Source: Alphaproteobacteria bacterium (GTDB lineage Bacteria; Pseudomonadota; Alphaproteobacteria; Rhodospirillales; Rhodospirillaceae). From it: 43,541 nucleotides of DNA. The stretch is from contig WLXB01000014.1 of NCBI GenBank assembly GCA_012103295.1, positions 1 to 43,541 of the forward strand, read 5' to 3'. Below, one piece after another: positions 25,953-32,930 of the stretch. The notes under the pieces are model-generated. The model was not told where the DNA came from. It was given only the letters and a program-made list of their open reading frames with translations, and did not search any database. Every line of letters begins with the position of its first letter. The first letter of the stretch is position 1. The translations under genes and the position numbers were made by a program.

Positions 25953-26612
25953 TTGGATTTGATCTCAACTTCAAAACGTAATTCTGTAGATGTGGCCGCG
26001 CGCTTGGCTGACCACGCGCCGCGCACGTGGCAGCGCATGCTGTCAGGCCGTCGCCTCAATTTGCTCGATCCTTCACCGCTGGATATTGAAATCGAAGATA
26101 TCGCCCTCGGTCTTGCTCGAAACACACGCTGGAACGGCCAAACTCAGGGCGTTCATGCCTGGAGCGTGGCGCAGCATTCAGATTTGGTTGTCGATATTGT
26201 CAGGCGACTAAAGCCCAAAGCACCAGCGGACGTGCTTATGGCTGCCAAGTTGCATGACGCATCGGAATATGTGACCCACGATTTAATCACGCCGCTCAAG
26301 GCTGTCGTCGGCGATGTTTTCGAGGAAGTCGAGGCGCGCTTGCTCCAAGCCATCCGGTTGCGATTCGGTCTTACCGCATCCCTACCGAACGCGACCCAAA
26401 AATTGATCAAGAGCGCCGACAAAATCGCCGCGGTAACGGAGGCGGTGCAATTGGCTGGGTTTTCCGCTCAAGAAGCGCGAACTGTTCTTGGGTTTAGGGA
26501 AAAACCGCTGAGCGGTGTTAAACTGACACCAATTCCTGTGGCCGATGCTGAGCAGGCGTTCTTGGATGGTTTCCGAACGCTCGAAGCAGCCATGACTCTA
26601 CAAAGCCGATAG
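25953..26612 (+). CDS. HD-domain phosphohydrolase (YfbR-like)
   Basis: The protein has up to 219 residues from a TTG at 25953; the start is uncertain and could be downstream (a GTG codes residue 14). The conserved part begins PRTWQRMLSGRRLNLLDPSP and carries HD-superfamily metal ligands: His in HAWSVAQHSDLV, the His-Asp pair in AAKLHDASEYVTHDL, and a later Asp in KSADKIAAVTEA. YfbR-type members hydrolyse deoxynucleoside 5'-monophosphates in the cytoplasm, but this clade's substrate is not established. It is divergent from the histidine kinase, and a hairpin follows its stop. Confidence 0.82.
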   Translation: MDLISTSKRNSVDVAARLADHAPRTWQRMLSGRRLNLLDPSPLDIEIEDIALGLARNTRWNGQTQGVHAWSVAQHSDLVVDIVRRLKPKAPADVLMAAKLHDASEYVTHDLITPLKAVVGDVFEEVEARLLQAIRLRFGLTASLPNATQKLIKSADKIAAVTEAVQLAGFSAQEARTVLGFREKPLSGVKLTPIPVADAEQAFLDGFRTLEAAMTLQSR

Positions 26613-26625
26613 GGGCAGGAATTTT

Positions 26626-26648
26626 GGCTCGACGCGTTTCGACGAGCC
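26626..26648 (+). terminator. Possible terminator hairpin after the HD gene
   Basis: GGCTCG and CGAGCC arms, extended past one mismatch by a CG/CG pair, lie 14 bases after the HD stop and before the DUF423 gene. The following sequence GCTCAGATTTTA holds only a short T-run, so termination would be weak. It may instead be a leader hairpin of the next gene. Confidence 0.35.
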
Positions 26649-26678
26649 GCTCAGATTTTAGGACAGGAGGGTATTGAA

Positions 26679-27080
26679 ATGTTTCTTAGCCGTAACGCAG
26701 TTTACTTGATCGTTTTCGCCGCTCTGAATGGATTGATAGCCGTAATCACTGGTTCTCTTGCGGCCCATGGCATTGAAGATATAGCGCCGGTCGGCGAACA
26801 AGCCATAAGTTGGTTTTACGACGGCAGTGATTTCCAAATGAAAATGGCATTCGGAATTATCCTTGTTGCACTTTTGCATGATCGTGTCGAAGAGGGCCGC
26901 CCACGCAAACTAATGCTCGCGACCGGCGTTCTGTTTGGAGTCGGTATCCTTTGCTTTTCGGGCGCTCTGTACTCGTTGTCTTTCAACGGTCCAGGTATTC
27001 TCGCACCCTTTGGCGGTCTTGCCGGCATGCTTGGTTTTATTTGCTTAGCCATTGGCGCGATTTCTTCGGGTGCCAAATAA
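26679..27080 (+). CDS. DUF423 family small membrane protein
   Basis: The protein has 133 residues and four predicted membrane helices. Family landmarks are GSLAAHGIED near residue 26, a Phe-Tyr-Asp-Gly segment before the second helix, and SGALYSLSFNGPGILAPFGG near residue 95, all in the inner membrane. The E. coli relative YgdD has no firmly established role. A strong AGGAGG ribosome site precedes the ATG. It is followed on the same strand by a DUF1761 membrane protein after 41 bases, so the two may form a small operon. Confidence 0.85.
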   Translation: MFLSRNAVYLIVFAALNGLIAVITGSLAAHGIEDIAPVGEQAISWFYDGSDFQMKMAFGIILVALLHDRVEEGRPRKLMLATGVLFGVGILCFSGALYSLSFNGPGILAPFGGLAGMLGFICLAIGAISSGAK

Positions 27081-27121
27081 CTTGAGCGAAACCTACCGAC
27101 TGCTCATAGGGAGATGACGGA

Positions 27122-27535
27122 ATGATTGCTGCTATGTTTGAGGGTGTAACCTGGCTTGGTGTTTTACTTGGCATGATCGGTGCGATGGCGTGGGGGTCGC
27201 TGTACTATTCACCTGTGTTGTTCATGAAGGCCTGGATCGCGGCCATGGGTAAAACCCCAGAAGAACTGGGCAACCCGGTTAAGGCGCTGATCAATGCGGC
27301 GATCATGAATCTCATAGTCGCGCTTGGACTTAATATTGTCATGGTCATGCACGGCGTCACGACTATTGGCGGTGCTATCGGCAATGCCGTGTTCCTCTGG
27401 GTGGTTTTTTGCTTGTCCACTGAACTGCTTCATGACCGCTACAACGGCATGTCCGTCAAGCTGTCAGCGATCAACGCTGGCAATACATTAGGCGCTTATG
27501 TGGTGATGGGCGTTATTATCCAGGTTCTGCGTTAG
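27122..27535 (+). CDS. DUF1761 family membrane protein
   Basis: The protein has 137 residues and about four membrane helices. The N-terminal WLGVLLGMIGAMAWGSLYYS and the following LFMKAWIAAMGKTPEEL match the DUF1761 pattern, in which a Trp/Gly/Tyr-rich first helix is followed by a Lys-Trp loop. Function of the family is unknown. A purine-rich ribosome site (AGGGAGATGACGGA) precedes the ATG. Its 3' end is convergent with, and overlaps by 20 bases, the proposed small protein gene on the other strand. Confidence 0.82.
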   Translation: MIAAMFEGVTWLGVLLGMIGAMAWGSLYYSPVLFMKAWIAAMGKTPEELGNPVKALINAAIMNLIVALGLNIVMVMHGVTTIGGAIGNAVFLWVVFCLSTELLHDRYNGMSVKLSAINAGNTLGAYVVMGVIIQVLR

Positions 27536-27668
27536 GGCTGGAAGAATTCGGGGATGGCGGCGCCGGGTCTTCCGGCGTCCCCGTTTCCAAGCCCGCTGAC
27601 AAAAGATAAAGCAGAAACGCCATCACCATGAGGAGCGGCATGACAATGCGGATTAGACCCTGCGGCAT
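27516..27668 (-). CDS. Candidate small single-pass membrane protein (50 aa)
   Basis: This short frame encodes MPQGLIRIVMPLLMVMAFLL followed by YLLSAG and then an acidic, Pro-rich tail, ending NAEPG. The N-terminal 26 residues form one clear membrane helix. A strong Shine-Dalgarno (AGGAGA) sits six bases before the ATG. The ATG is 18 bases after the stop of the enoyl-CoA hydratase gene, so it would be the last gene of the long leftward operon. Against it, the tail overlaps the 3' end of the DUF1761 gene and a GC-rich hairpin, and is low complexity. No function is suggested; small helices of this kind often anchor or modulate membrane complexes. Confidence 0.5.
   Translation of the reverse strand: MPQGLIRIVMPLLMVMAFLLYLLSAGLETGTPEDPAPPSPNSSSPNAEPG
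27550..27582 (+). terminator. GC-rich terminator-like hairpin after DUF1761 gene
   Basis: CGCCGG and CCGGCG form the inner stem with loop GTCTT; GGGGA and TCCCC add an outer stem with a left-hand bulge. The hairpin starts 15 bases after the DUF1761 stop and is followed by GTTTCC, a poor T-run. It lies inside the small minus-strand coding candidate. Confidence 0.4.
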
Positions 27669-27686
27669 TGAATTCTCCTCATGAAA

Positions 27687-28472
27687 CTATGAGCCCCACT
27701 TCGGCGCTCGTTTTTCAACGAAGGCGGCGATGCCTTCCGTACAATCATCCTCAAGCATATTCTGCGCCATGACCGCGGAGGCATAGACGTAGCTATCAGC
27801 CATGGGTTTCTCGATCTGTTCGTAGAACGCCTTTTTGCCAATCGAAAGAATGTGCGCTGATTTAGAGGTGATTAATTTTGCCAGCGCGTCAACGGTTTCA
27901 TCCAATTCGCTGTCTGGCACGGCCGAATTAATCAAACCCATTGCTTCAGCCGCTACTGCTTTTACAGGCTCTCCAGTGAGCAGCATTTCCATGGCCTTCT
28001 TACGCGACACTGTGCGACTGACCGCAACTGATGGCGTTGTGCAGAACAAGCCGATGTTGACCCCTGGTGTTGCGAAAGTGGCGGACTTGCCGGCGATCGC
28101 TAGATCTGTTGTTGCAACCAATTGGCACCCCGCAGCCGTGGCAACGCCATGCACTTTAGCAATGACTGGCTGCGGTAGGCGCACCAGCTGCATCATCAAA
28201 CCTGAACACCGGTTGAACAATTCCGTGGTCGCGTCGGGGTCGGGACTATCCTTGAGTTCTTTTAGGTCATGACCGGCGCAGAATGCGGAACCGGCTCCGG
28301 CAAGCACCAAGACTCGTACGGATAAATCCTCTGCAATGGCATTGAGATGTTCCATCGCAGCGTCAATCATAGCCAACGACAAAGCGTTCCGCGCCCTCGG
28401 GCGGTTGAGTGTCAACGTGCAGACACCCTTGTCATCGCGCCGGAGGACCAGCGGTGCGGTATCCGCTGTCAT
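27687..28472 (-). CDS. Enoyl-CoA hydratase-family protein, ECHDC3-like
   Basis: The protein has 261 residues with the crotonase fold: the oxyanion segment FCAGHDLKEL near residue 65, and VIAKVHGVATAAGCQLVATTD. Homologues resembling ECHDC3 share the block NIGLFCTTPSVAVSRTVSRK, seen here at about 139. The two glutamates that catalyse hydration in classical enoyl-CoA hydratase are replaced by Gln117 (AAGCQLVA) and Gly137 (ATPGVNIG), so ordinary hydratase activity is unlikely. It might act as an isomerase, hydrolase or thioester-handling protein. It starts three bases after the VOC1 stop and so belongs to the long leftward operon. Confidence 0.85.
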   Translation of the reverse strand: MTADTAPLVLRRDDKGVCTLTLNRPRARNALSLAMIDAAMEHLNAIAEDLSVRVLVLAGAGSAFCAGHDLKELKDSPDPDATTELFNRCSGLMMQLVRLPQPVIAKVHGVATAAGCQLVATTDLAIAGKSATFATPGVNIGLFCTTPSVAVSRTVSRKKAMEMLLTGEPVKAVAAEAMGLINSAVPDSELDETVDALAKLITSKSAHILSIGKKAFYEQIEKPMADSYVYASAVMAQNMLEDDCTEGIAAFVEKRAPKWGS

Positions 28473-28475
28473 GAA

Positions 28476-29480
28476 TTACGCCCGTTTGTCTTCGATCAGT
28501 TCTGTGAGCTCGCCGGTAGGGCCGATGAATACGACAGACCGTTTACCGTCGTATTCTGTAATCGGTGCTGTGATGAATTCTAGGTCAATGGCGTCTAGGT
28601 CGTCGCAGTTAAAGGACGTCATCGCACAGCCTTGTGGTAGTTGGCCTGCGACAGGCTGGCGCGGGCCGGTGTCAGCGGGGTATTCGTCAAGCTCTATGTT
28701 ATTGCCCTTCTCGCCGCAGCGCACCAAGCCAATGTTATAGACCAGATCATTCGACCGGTTCTGCATCTTGGAAATCAACCCGCCGGTTGACGTGAAACGA
28801 TATCCACCACCACTCATTTTGAACGTCTCGGCGTAGAACGTCTCCATTTCATCAAGGCTTGTTCCGGCGAGCACCATAATAAAGGGTCGGTCGACCGGGC
28901 CACGCGGTAACGGCAGATTGGAGGTGGAGCGATCACCCGTTTCGCACGTTAAGTAGATGACCTCTTCGGCAGGACCTTTGTATTGGACGGCGCGAATTGA
29001 CGAAGTGCCGCCCATCAGATTTGCTGGTCCCGCAAGGTGAGTGAAGGCCGACGTCTTCAACTCTTCATGCAGTGCATCAACATCGTCGCAAATGATCTCA
29101 ATCGCATTCCAGCCCCAGGTCGTCATGGCCTGATAGCCCGGGATAGGATCAACTTCGACCGCCCGAATGTAGACGTCATCACCCGCGGCTGATTGCAGCA
29201 GAATATAAGGTCGGCCCGCTGTGTTGGGGGTGCCCCAGGAGGCAGCCAAGGCTTCGCTGACTGTGCCGCGCTCATGCACGGTGTAAGCCAGCCATGTGGT
29301 GTACCACCGTTCAACGGCGTCGAGGCTGGGGGCGCCAATAGTCGCCATTTTGATTCGGCTGAGCAAAGGTTTGATCTCCTGGGCAAAAGGGGAGCGGGGC
29401 AGCGCCGATGTTGCGACGGTAGCTCCAGATAGGGTGAGAAAGGCCTTACGGCTCAATGTCGTGCGACGGGTCTCGCTCAT
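28476..29480 (-). CDS. Tat-type exported double-VOC protein 1
   Basis: The protein has 334 residues. The N-terminus RRTTLSRKAFLTLSGATVAT is a Tat-like signal with an Arg-Lys pair, cleaved near FAQE. Two VOC (glyoxalase/extradiol-dioxygenase fold) modules follow. Module 1 starts RIKMATIGAPSLDAVERWY and ends GPAEEVIYLTCE; module 2 starts RPFIMVLAGTSLDEMETFY and ends GPTGELTELIED. The first-strand His and fifth-strand His expected for metal binding are Met/Asn in module 1 and hydrophobic in module 2. The hallmark SWGTPNTAGRP...VEVDPIPGYQAMTTWGWNAIE is shared with four neighbours. It would act in the periplasm, perhaps binding a small molecule; no activity is assigned. Confidence 0.85.
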   Translation of the reverse strand: MSETRRTTLSRKAFLTLSGATVATSALPRSPFAQEIKPLLSRIKMATIGAPSLDAVERWYTTWLAYTVHERGTVSEALAASWGTPNTAGRPYILLQSAAGDDVYIRAVEVDPIPGYQAMTTWGWNAIEIICDDVDALHEELKTSAFTHLAGPANLMGGTSSIRAVQYKGPAEEVIYLTCETGDRSTSNLPLPRGPVDRPFIMVLAGTSLDEMETFYAETFKMSGGGYRFTSTGGLISKMQNRSNDLVYNIGLVRCGEKGNNIELDEYPADTGPRQPVAGQLPQGCAMTSFNCDDLDAIDLEFITAPITEYDGKRSVVFIGPTGELTELIEDKRA

Positions 29481-29482
29481 AT

Positions 29483-30457
29483 CTAACGATCCGCTTCTAT
29501 CAATTCGACGAGCTCACCTGCTGGCCCCTTGAACACGGCAGAGCGCATGCCCCCGTACTCTGTGATGGGCTCGGCAACGAAATCGGCGTCTACAGCGTCC
29601 AAATTATCAACATTAAATGAGACCATGGCGCATGCCGGAGGCAATACGCCTTCTGCAGTTTGGCGCGGTGCGCTACCGTCGGTGTATTCGTCAAAGTGAA
29701 TGGCATTGCCGCGTTCGCGCAGAGTGATAAAACCAAGTCGGAATTTGGCATCGTCCCCCAGTCCTTGCGCCTCGGCCACCAATTCGTTTCCAGTCGGCAT
29801 AACAAAACCTTGGCCTAAGCCAAACGCGGCACGGTAAATCGGCATGGTTTCGTCCAGGTCTTTGCTGGCGAGAATAACGATATTGGTGCGGCCGACGTCT
29901 TCACCGGGCAGCGGCAGATTGGATTTCTCCCGATCACCAGTCTCGCTGTTGAAATACAAAACTTCACCGGCTGGCCCAATGTACTGTGCCGCACGAATTG
30001 TTGACCCACCGCCCAGGTTTGCCGGGCCACCGATGTGCATGAACGGCGATCCATCCATCAATCGTTTATGCAAATCGTCGGGATCGTTGACGATGATCTC
30101 AAAGGCATTCCAACCCAACGTGGTCATCGGCTTGTAGCCAGGGATCGCGTCCGTTTCCACGGCGCGGATCATGACGTTTTCACCGGTCATTGGGCGCATC
30201 AAAATAAACGGGCGTCCCGCCATTTTGGGTGTGCCCCAGGACTTCGACATCCTCTCGCTTACTGTGGATCTCTCAACCACCGTATGCCCCAGCCATTTCG
30301 TGTAGGCCTGTTCGACGGCATCTAGGTCAGGCGCGCCCAGGGTTGCGTATTTAATCCGGCTCATGATGGTCTCGGGTGCTTGCGCTAGCGACAAACCTGG
30401 ACGAACCAGAGCGGCGGCACCGGCCAGAGTCAGGAATTGTTTGCGGGAGAGAGTCAT
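29483..30457 (-). CDS. Tat-type exported double-VOC protein 2
   Basis: The protein has 324 residues. The signal begins MTLSRKQFLTLAGAAALVRP, with cleavage likely after SLAQA. Both VOC modules are present: RIKYATLGAPDLDAVEQAY at the start of module 1 and GRTNIVILASKDLDETMPIY at the start of module 2. Shared family blocks are SWGTPKMAGRPFILM, TDAIPGYKPMTTLGWNAFEI and GPAGELVELIEA. Unlike its neighbours, the fourth-strand Glu of module 2 is His (NAIHFDEYT), the only His found at any inferred ligand position in the five proteins. It lies two bases upstream of VOC1 and about 55 bases downstream of the exported RidA gene. Confidence 0.85.
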   Translation of the reverse strand: MTLSRKQFLTLAGAAALVRPGLSLAQAPETIMSRIKYATLGAPDLDAVEQAYTKWLGHTVVERSTVSERMSKSWGTPKMAGRPFILMRPMTGENVMIRAVETDAIPGYKPMTTLGWNAFEIIVNDPDDLHKRLMDGSPFMHIGGPANLGGGSTIRAAQYIGPAGEVLYFNSETGDREKSNLPLPGEDVGRTNIVILASKDLDETMPIYRAAFGLGQGFVMPTGNELVAEAQGLGDDAKFRLGFITLRERGNAIHFDEYTDGSAPRQTAEGVLPPACAMVSFNVDNLDAVDADFVAEPITEYGGMRSAVFKGPAGELVELIEADR

Positions 30458-30512
30458 GGATGCGTCCTTATTCGCTTCTAATTTTTTGTTTCATCAACCT
30501 TATCCGGCGATT

Positions 30513-30980
30513 CTAGTCGTTGGCCACAATCGCGCGCACATTGATTTCCATTTTTAGCTCAGGAATGGCCAGGGCGCTGACCCCAATCACCATGGAAACC
30601 GGCTTATGACCGGCGGGAAAGAAATCGCGGACATCTTGATAAGCCGGGTTGGGGTCGATGTTGGCGAGATCAACGATATAAATTTGAATCTCAACCACGT
30701 CTTCTCGGGTTGCCCCCGCGGCCTTCAGTGCTAGGTCGATGTTTTCCCAGGTGAGTTTCGACTGTTCGGCCAAAGTCTCGGGAATGTGATCATCTGCTGT
30801 CAGTCCGGCTTTGCCACCCAGCAACACCATCTTGCCAGTGCCTTCTATCGTGACAACTTGAGAGTACCCAACCGGCTGACCCAAGCCTTCCGGATTCCAC
30901 CGTTTAATTTCGACATCGGCCGTCGCAGCAAATGGTGCCAACATCACGCTTGCCAATATGGCCGCAATCACTTTCGTCAT
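30513..30980 (-). CDS. Exported RidA-family protein
   Basis: The protein has 155 residues. An N-terminal Sec signal (MTKVIAAILASVMLAPFAAT, cleaved about residue 21) precedes a RidA/YjgF/YER057c fold. Family segments are SQVVTIEGTGKMVLLGG, NIDLALKAAGATREDVVEIQ and FFPAGHKPVSMVIGVSALA. RidA trimers hydrolyse reactive imines, but the essential Arg of the P-A-R-S motif is Ser129 here (P-V-S-M), so imine deaminase activity is doubtful. The retained Glu near the C-terminus (KMEINVRA) fits the fold. Export is unusual because most Rid proteins are cytoplasmic. It is encoded between two Tat-VOC genes, suggesting all act in the periplasm. Confidence 0.85.
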   Translation of the reverse strand: MTKVIAAILASVMLAPFAATADVEIKRWNPEGLGQPVGYSQVVTIEGTGKMVLLGGKAGLTADDHIPETLAEQSKLTWENIDLALKAAGATREDVVEIQIYIVDLANIDPNPAYQDVRDFFPAGHKPVSMVIGVSALAIPELKMEINVRAIVAND

Positions 30981-31004
30981 CAGATATCTCCTTACCGAGG
31001 TGAT

Positions 31005-32000
31005 TTAAGTCTCTTCAATGATCTCGACCCATTCGCCGGCCGGGCCAACGAACGTTGCCGCGCGGCCACCACCATATAACACCGCTGGCTCCGCTGCGTA
31101 GGACACATCAATGGCGTCAAAGTCGTCGGTGGTCATGCTGATCATTGAAACGCCAGGCGGAAGTTGCCCGTGTGCGCGTGGACGCGGGCCCGACAGGCCA
31201 ACGGGATAGGCATCAAATTCAAGAGAACTGCCGGGCCGAGTGCCGCGGGCGCCACCCATTTCAATGGCTTGGTCACGAGAATATCCGAGGGCATCGGCAA
31301 CCATGCGCACTTTAAATTTTTGCACGTTACCCAAACTCATGCCGAGAGTTTGTTCGTAAAAAGCACGACTGGCACGAATGTTGGGAGTGCCGATAACAGC
31401 GTTGAAAATTCGATCAACCATGGACTTTGGTGTGATGAGATCAAATTCATTTTCGCCGGTCATGTCGCTCGCATAATAAAAGAGTTCTTCACCTGGGCCT
31501 TTGACCTGCATGGCATGGACGCTGGCATAGGCTTCACTTAAGGGACGGGGTTCTCCGATAACCTCAAACCCGGCAGACAAAACTCGCTCGTTCACCGCGT
31601 ATATGTCTTCGGAAATCATCTCGATGGCGTTTAATCCCCAAGTCGCCATGGTGCGATAACCGGGAACCGGGTCGACTTCGACAATGCGGATTCGGAACGT
31701 CGGATCGTTACTTTCGCAGCGCATCATCACCCACGGCCGCCCGGCCATGCGGGGCGCCCCCCACGATGCCGCAACGCCCTCGCTGACCGTGCCCTTGTTG
31801 ACTTCGTATAGCCCGATGCCTGCTTCGTACATGGCTTGGGCGGCGGCCACGTCTGGTACGCCGATGGTCGCGATGGCATGGCCAATGATTAAATTCTTGC
31901 GCTCAGCATTGTGTGCCTGCGCGGCTGATGCTGCCACAGCGGTTGTCGCTCCTACGCCGGTGATAACGCCCCGTCTCGATAGATCGGAGTCGTTTGCCAT
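31005..32000 (-). CDS. Tat-type exported double-VOC protein 3
   Basis: The protein has 331 residues. The N-terminus has a genuine twin-arginine SRRGVITGVGATTAVAASA. It is the most divergent of the five paralogues: module 1 begins HAIATIGVPDVAAAQAMYEA, has SWGAPRMAGRPWVMM and TWGLNAIEMI, and ends GPGEELFYYASD; module 2 begins DRIFNAVIGTPNIRASRAFY and ends GPAGEWVEIIEE. The inferred VOC metal ligands are again not His. The ATG shares one base with the stop of the VOC4 gene (TAATG), so translation is coupled. It lies directly upstream of the exported RidA gene. Confidence 0.84.
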   Translation of the reverse strand: MANDSDLSRRGVITGVGATTAVAASAAQAHNAERKNLIIGHAIATIGVPDVAAAQAMYEAGIGLYEVNKGTVSEGVAASWGAPRMAGRPWVMMRCESNDPTFRIRIVEVDPVPGYRTMATWGLNAIEMISEDIYAVNERVLSAGFEVIGEPRPLSEAYASVHAMQVKGPGEELFYYASDMTGENEFDLITPKSMVDRIFNAVIGTPNIRASRAFYEQTLGMSLGNVQKFKVRMVADALGYSRDQAIEMGGARGTRPGSSLEFDAYPVGLSGPRPRAHGQLPPGVSMISMTTDDFDAIDVSYAAEPAVLYGGGRAATFVGPAGEWVEIIEET

Positions 32001-32914
32001 TACGCGCCTTCAATCAATTCGATGAGTTCGCCGACCGGGCCGCGGGCGGTGCGGGTGCGTCCGCCGCCGTACGCCACGGACGGATCGCTGATCGCTTCAC
32101 CGACATAGTCCAAGTCCAACGCATCTATACTGTCGACGGAAAAGGAGACGGTTGAGCAACCCGGGGGCAATTGTCCTTCCGTGCAGGGGCGGGCCCCGTA
32201 GCTGTCAGCGTAGCCGTCATATTCAATAAAGTTGCCAGTGTCCGCCAATGCCATGAACCCCATGTCAAAGATGTTGTCGTTGGGAAGCCCTTGGGCGTCG
32301 GCGACCACGCCGATGGCGGTCTGCATGTCGTCTTCCCGTTTCATGGCGAAGGTTTCGCTATAATACTTTTGCGTCGCTTCAACGCCGTTACCGGCCAAAA
32401 TCACGATAAAGGGACGGCCGATGAAGGCACCTGGCGGCGGCAGGAGAGTGTCCGGCGCGCGTACTTTGTCGCAGGTCAGGTACAATACGTCGCCTGCGGG
32501 ACCTTCAACTTGCATGGCGTGAATGAAATCCAAATCTCCGCCAAGACTTGCCGGTTCGCCGATGATTTTGAACGGGCTCTTTAGTAGGCGATCGTTTAAG
32601 GCGTAGACGTCGTCGATGATGATCTCAAAAGCGTTCCAACCGAGGGTGTTCATCGGTTTGTATCCGGCGACCGCATCAATTTCACAGACACGTAAGAAAA
32701 CGTCGTCGCCGCTTTCAGGCTGTAGCAATACGGAGGGCCGCCCGGCCATCGCTGGTGCGCCCCACGAATTGGCGAGGTCAGCACTGATGGTGCTGCGTTC
32801 ACAGACGCTATAGCCCAGCCATTCTGTGTACCAACTTTCAACCAAGCCAATATCAGGTGCGGCCACGGTGTTGATTTTAAGTCGCTTGAGCAGCGGGGTC
32901 GGTGCGTCGATCAT
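32000..32914 (-). CDS. Double-VOC protein 4, no signal peptide
   Basis: The protein has 304 residues from the ATG at 32914, which has an AAGGA ribosome site; the frame is open to 33001, but the extension is inside VOC5. It starts directly with MIDAPTPLLKRLKINTVAAP, so no Tat or Sec signal exists, unlike the other four paralogues. Shared blocks are SWGAPAMAGRPSVLLQPESG, NTLGWNAFEIIIDD, GPAGDVLYLTCD and GPVGELIELIEG. It may be the cytoplasmic partner of the exported VOC set, or leave the cell with a partner. Position: 16 bases after VOC5 and coupled to VOC3. Confidence 0.85.
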   Translation of the reverse strand: MIDAPTPLLKRLKINTVAAPDIGLVESWYTEWLGYSVCERSTISADLANSWGAPAMAGRPSVLLQPESGDDVFLRVCEIDAVAGYKPMNTLGWNAFEIIIDDVYALNDRLLKSPFKIIGEPASLGGDLDFIHAMQVEGPAGDVLYLTCDKVRAPDTLLPPPGAFIGRPFIVILAGNGVEATQKYYSETFAMKREDDMQTAIGVVADAQGLPNDNIFDMGFMALADTGNFIEYDGYADSYGARPCTEGQLPPGCSTVSFSVDSIDALDLDYVGEAISDPSVAYGGGRTRTARGPVGELIELIEGA

Positions 32915-32930
32915 GGAAAGTCCTTGTCGA

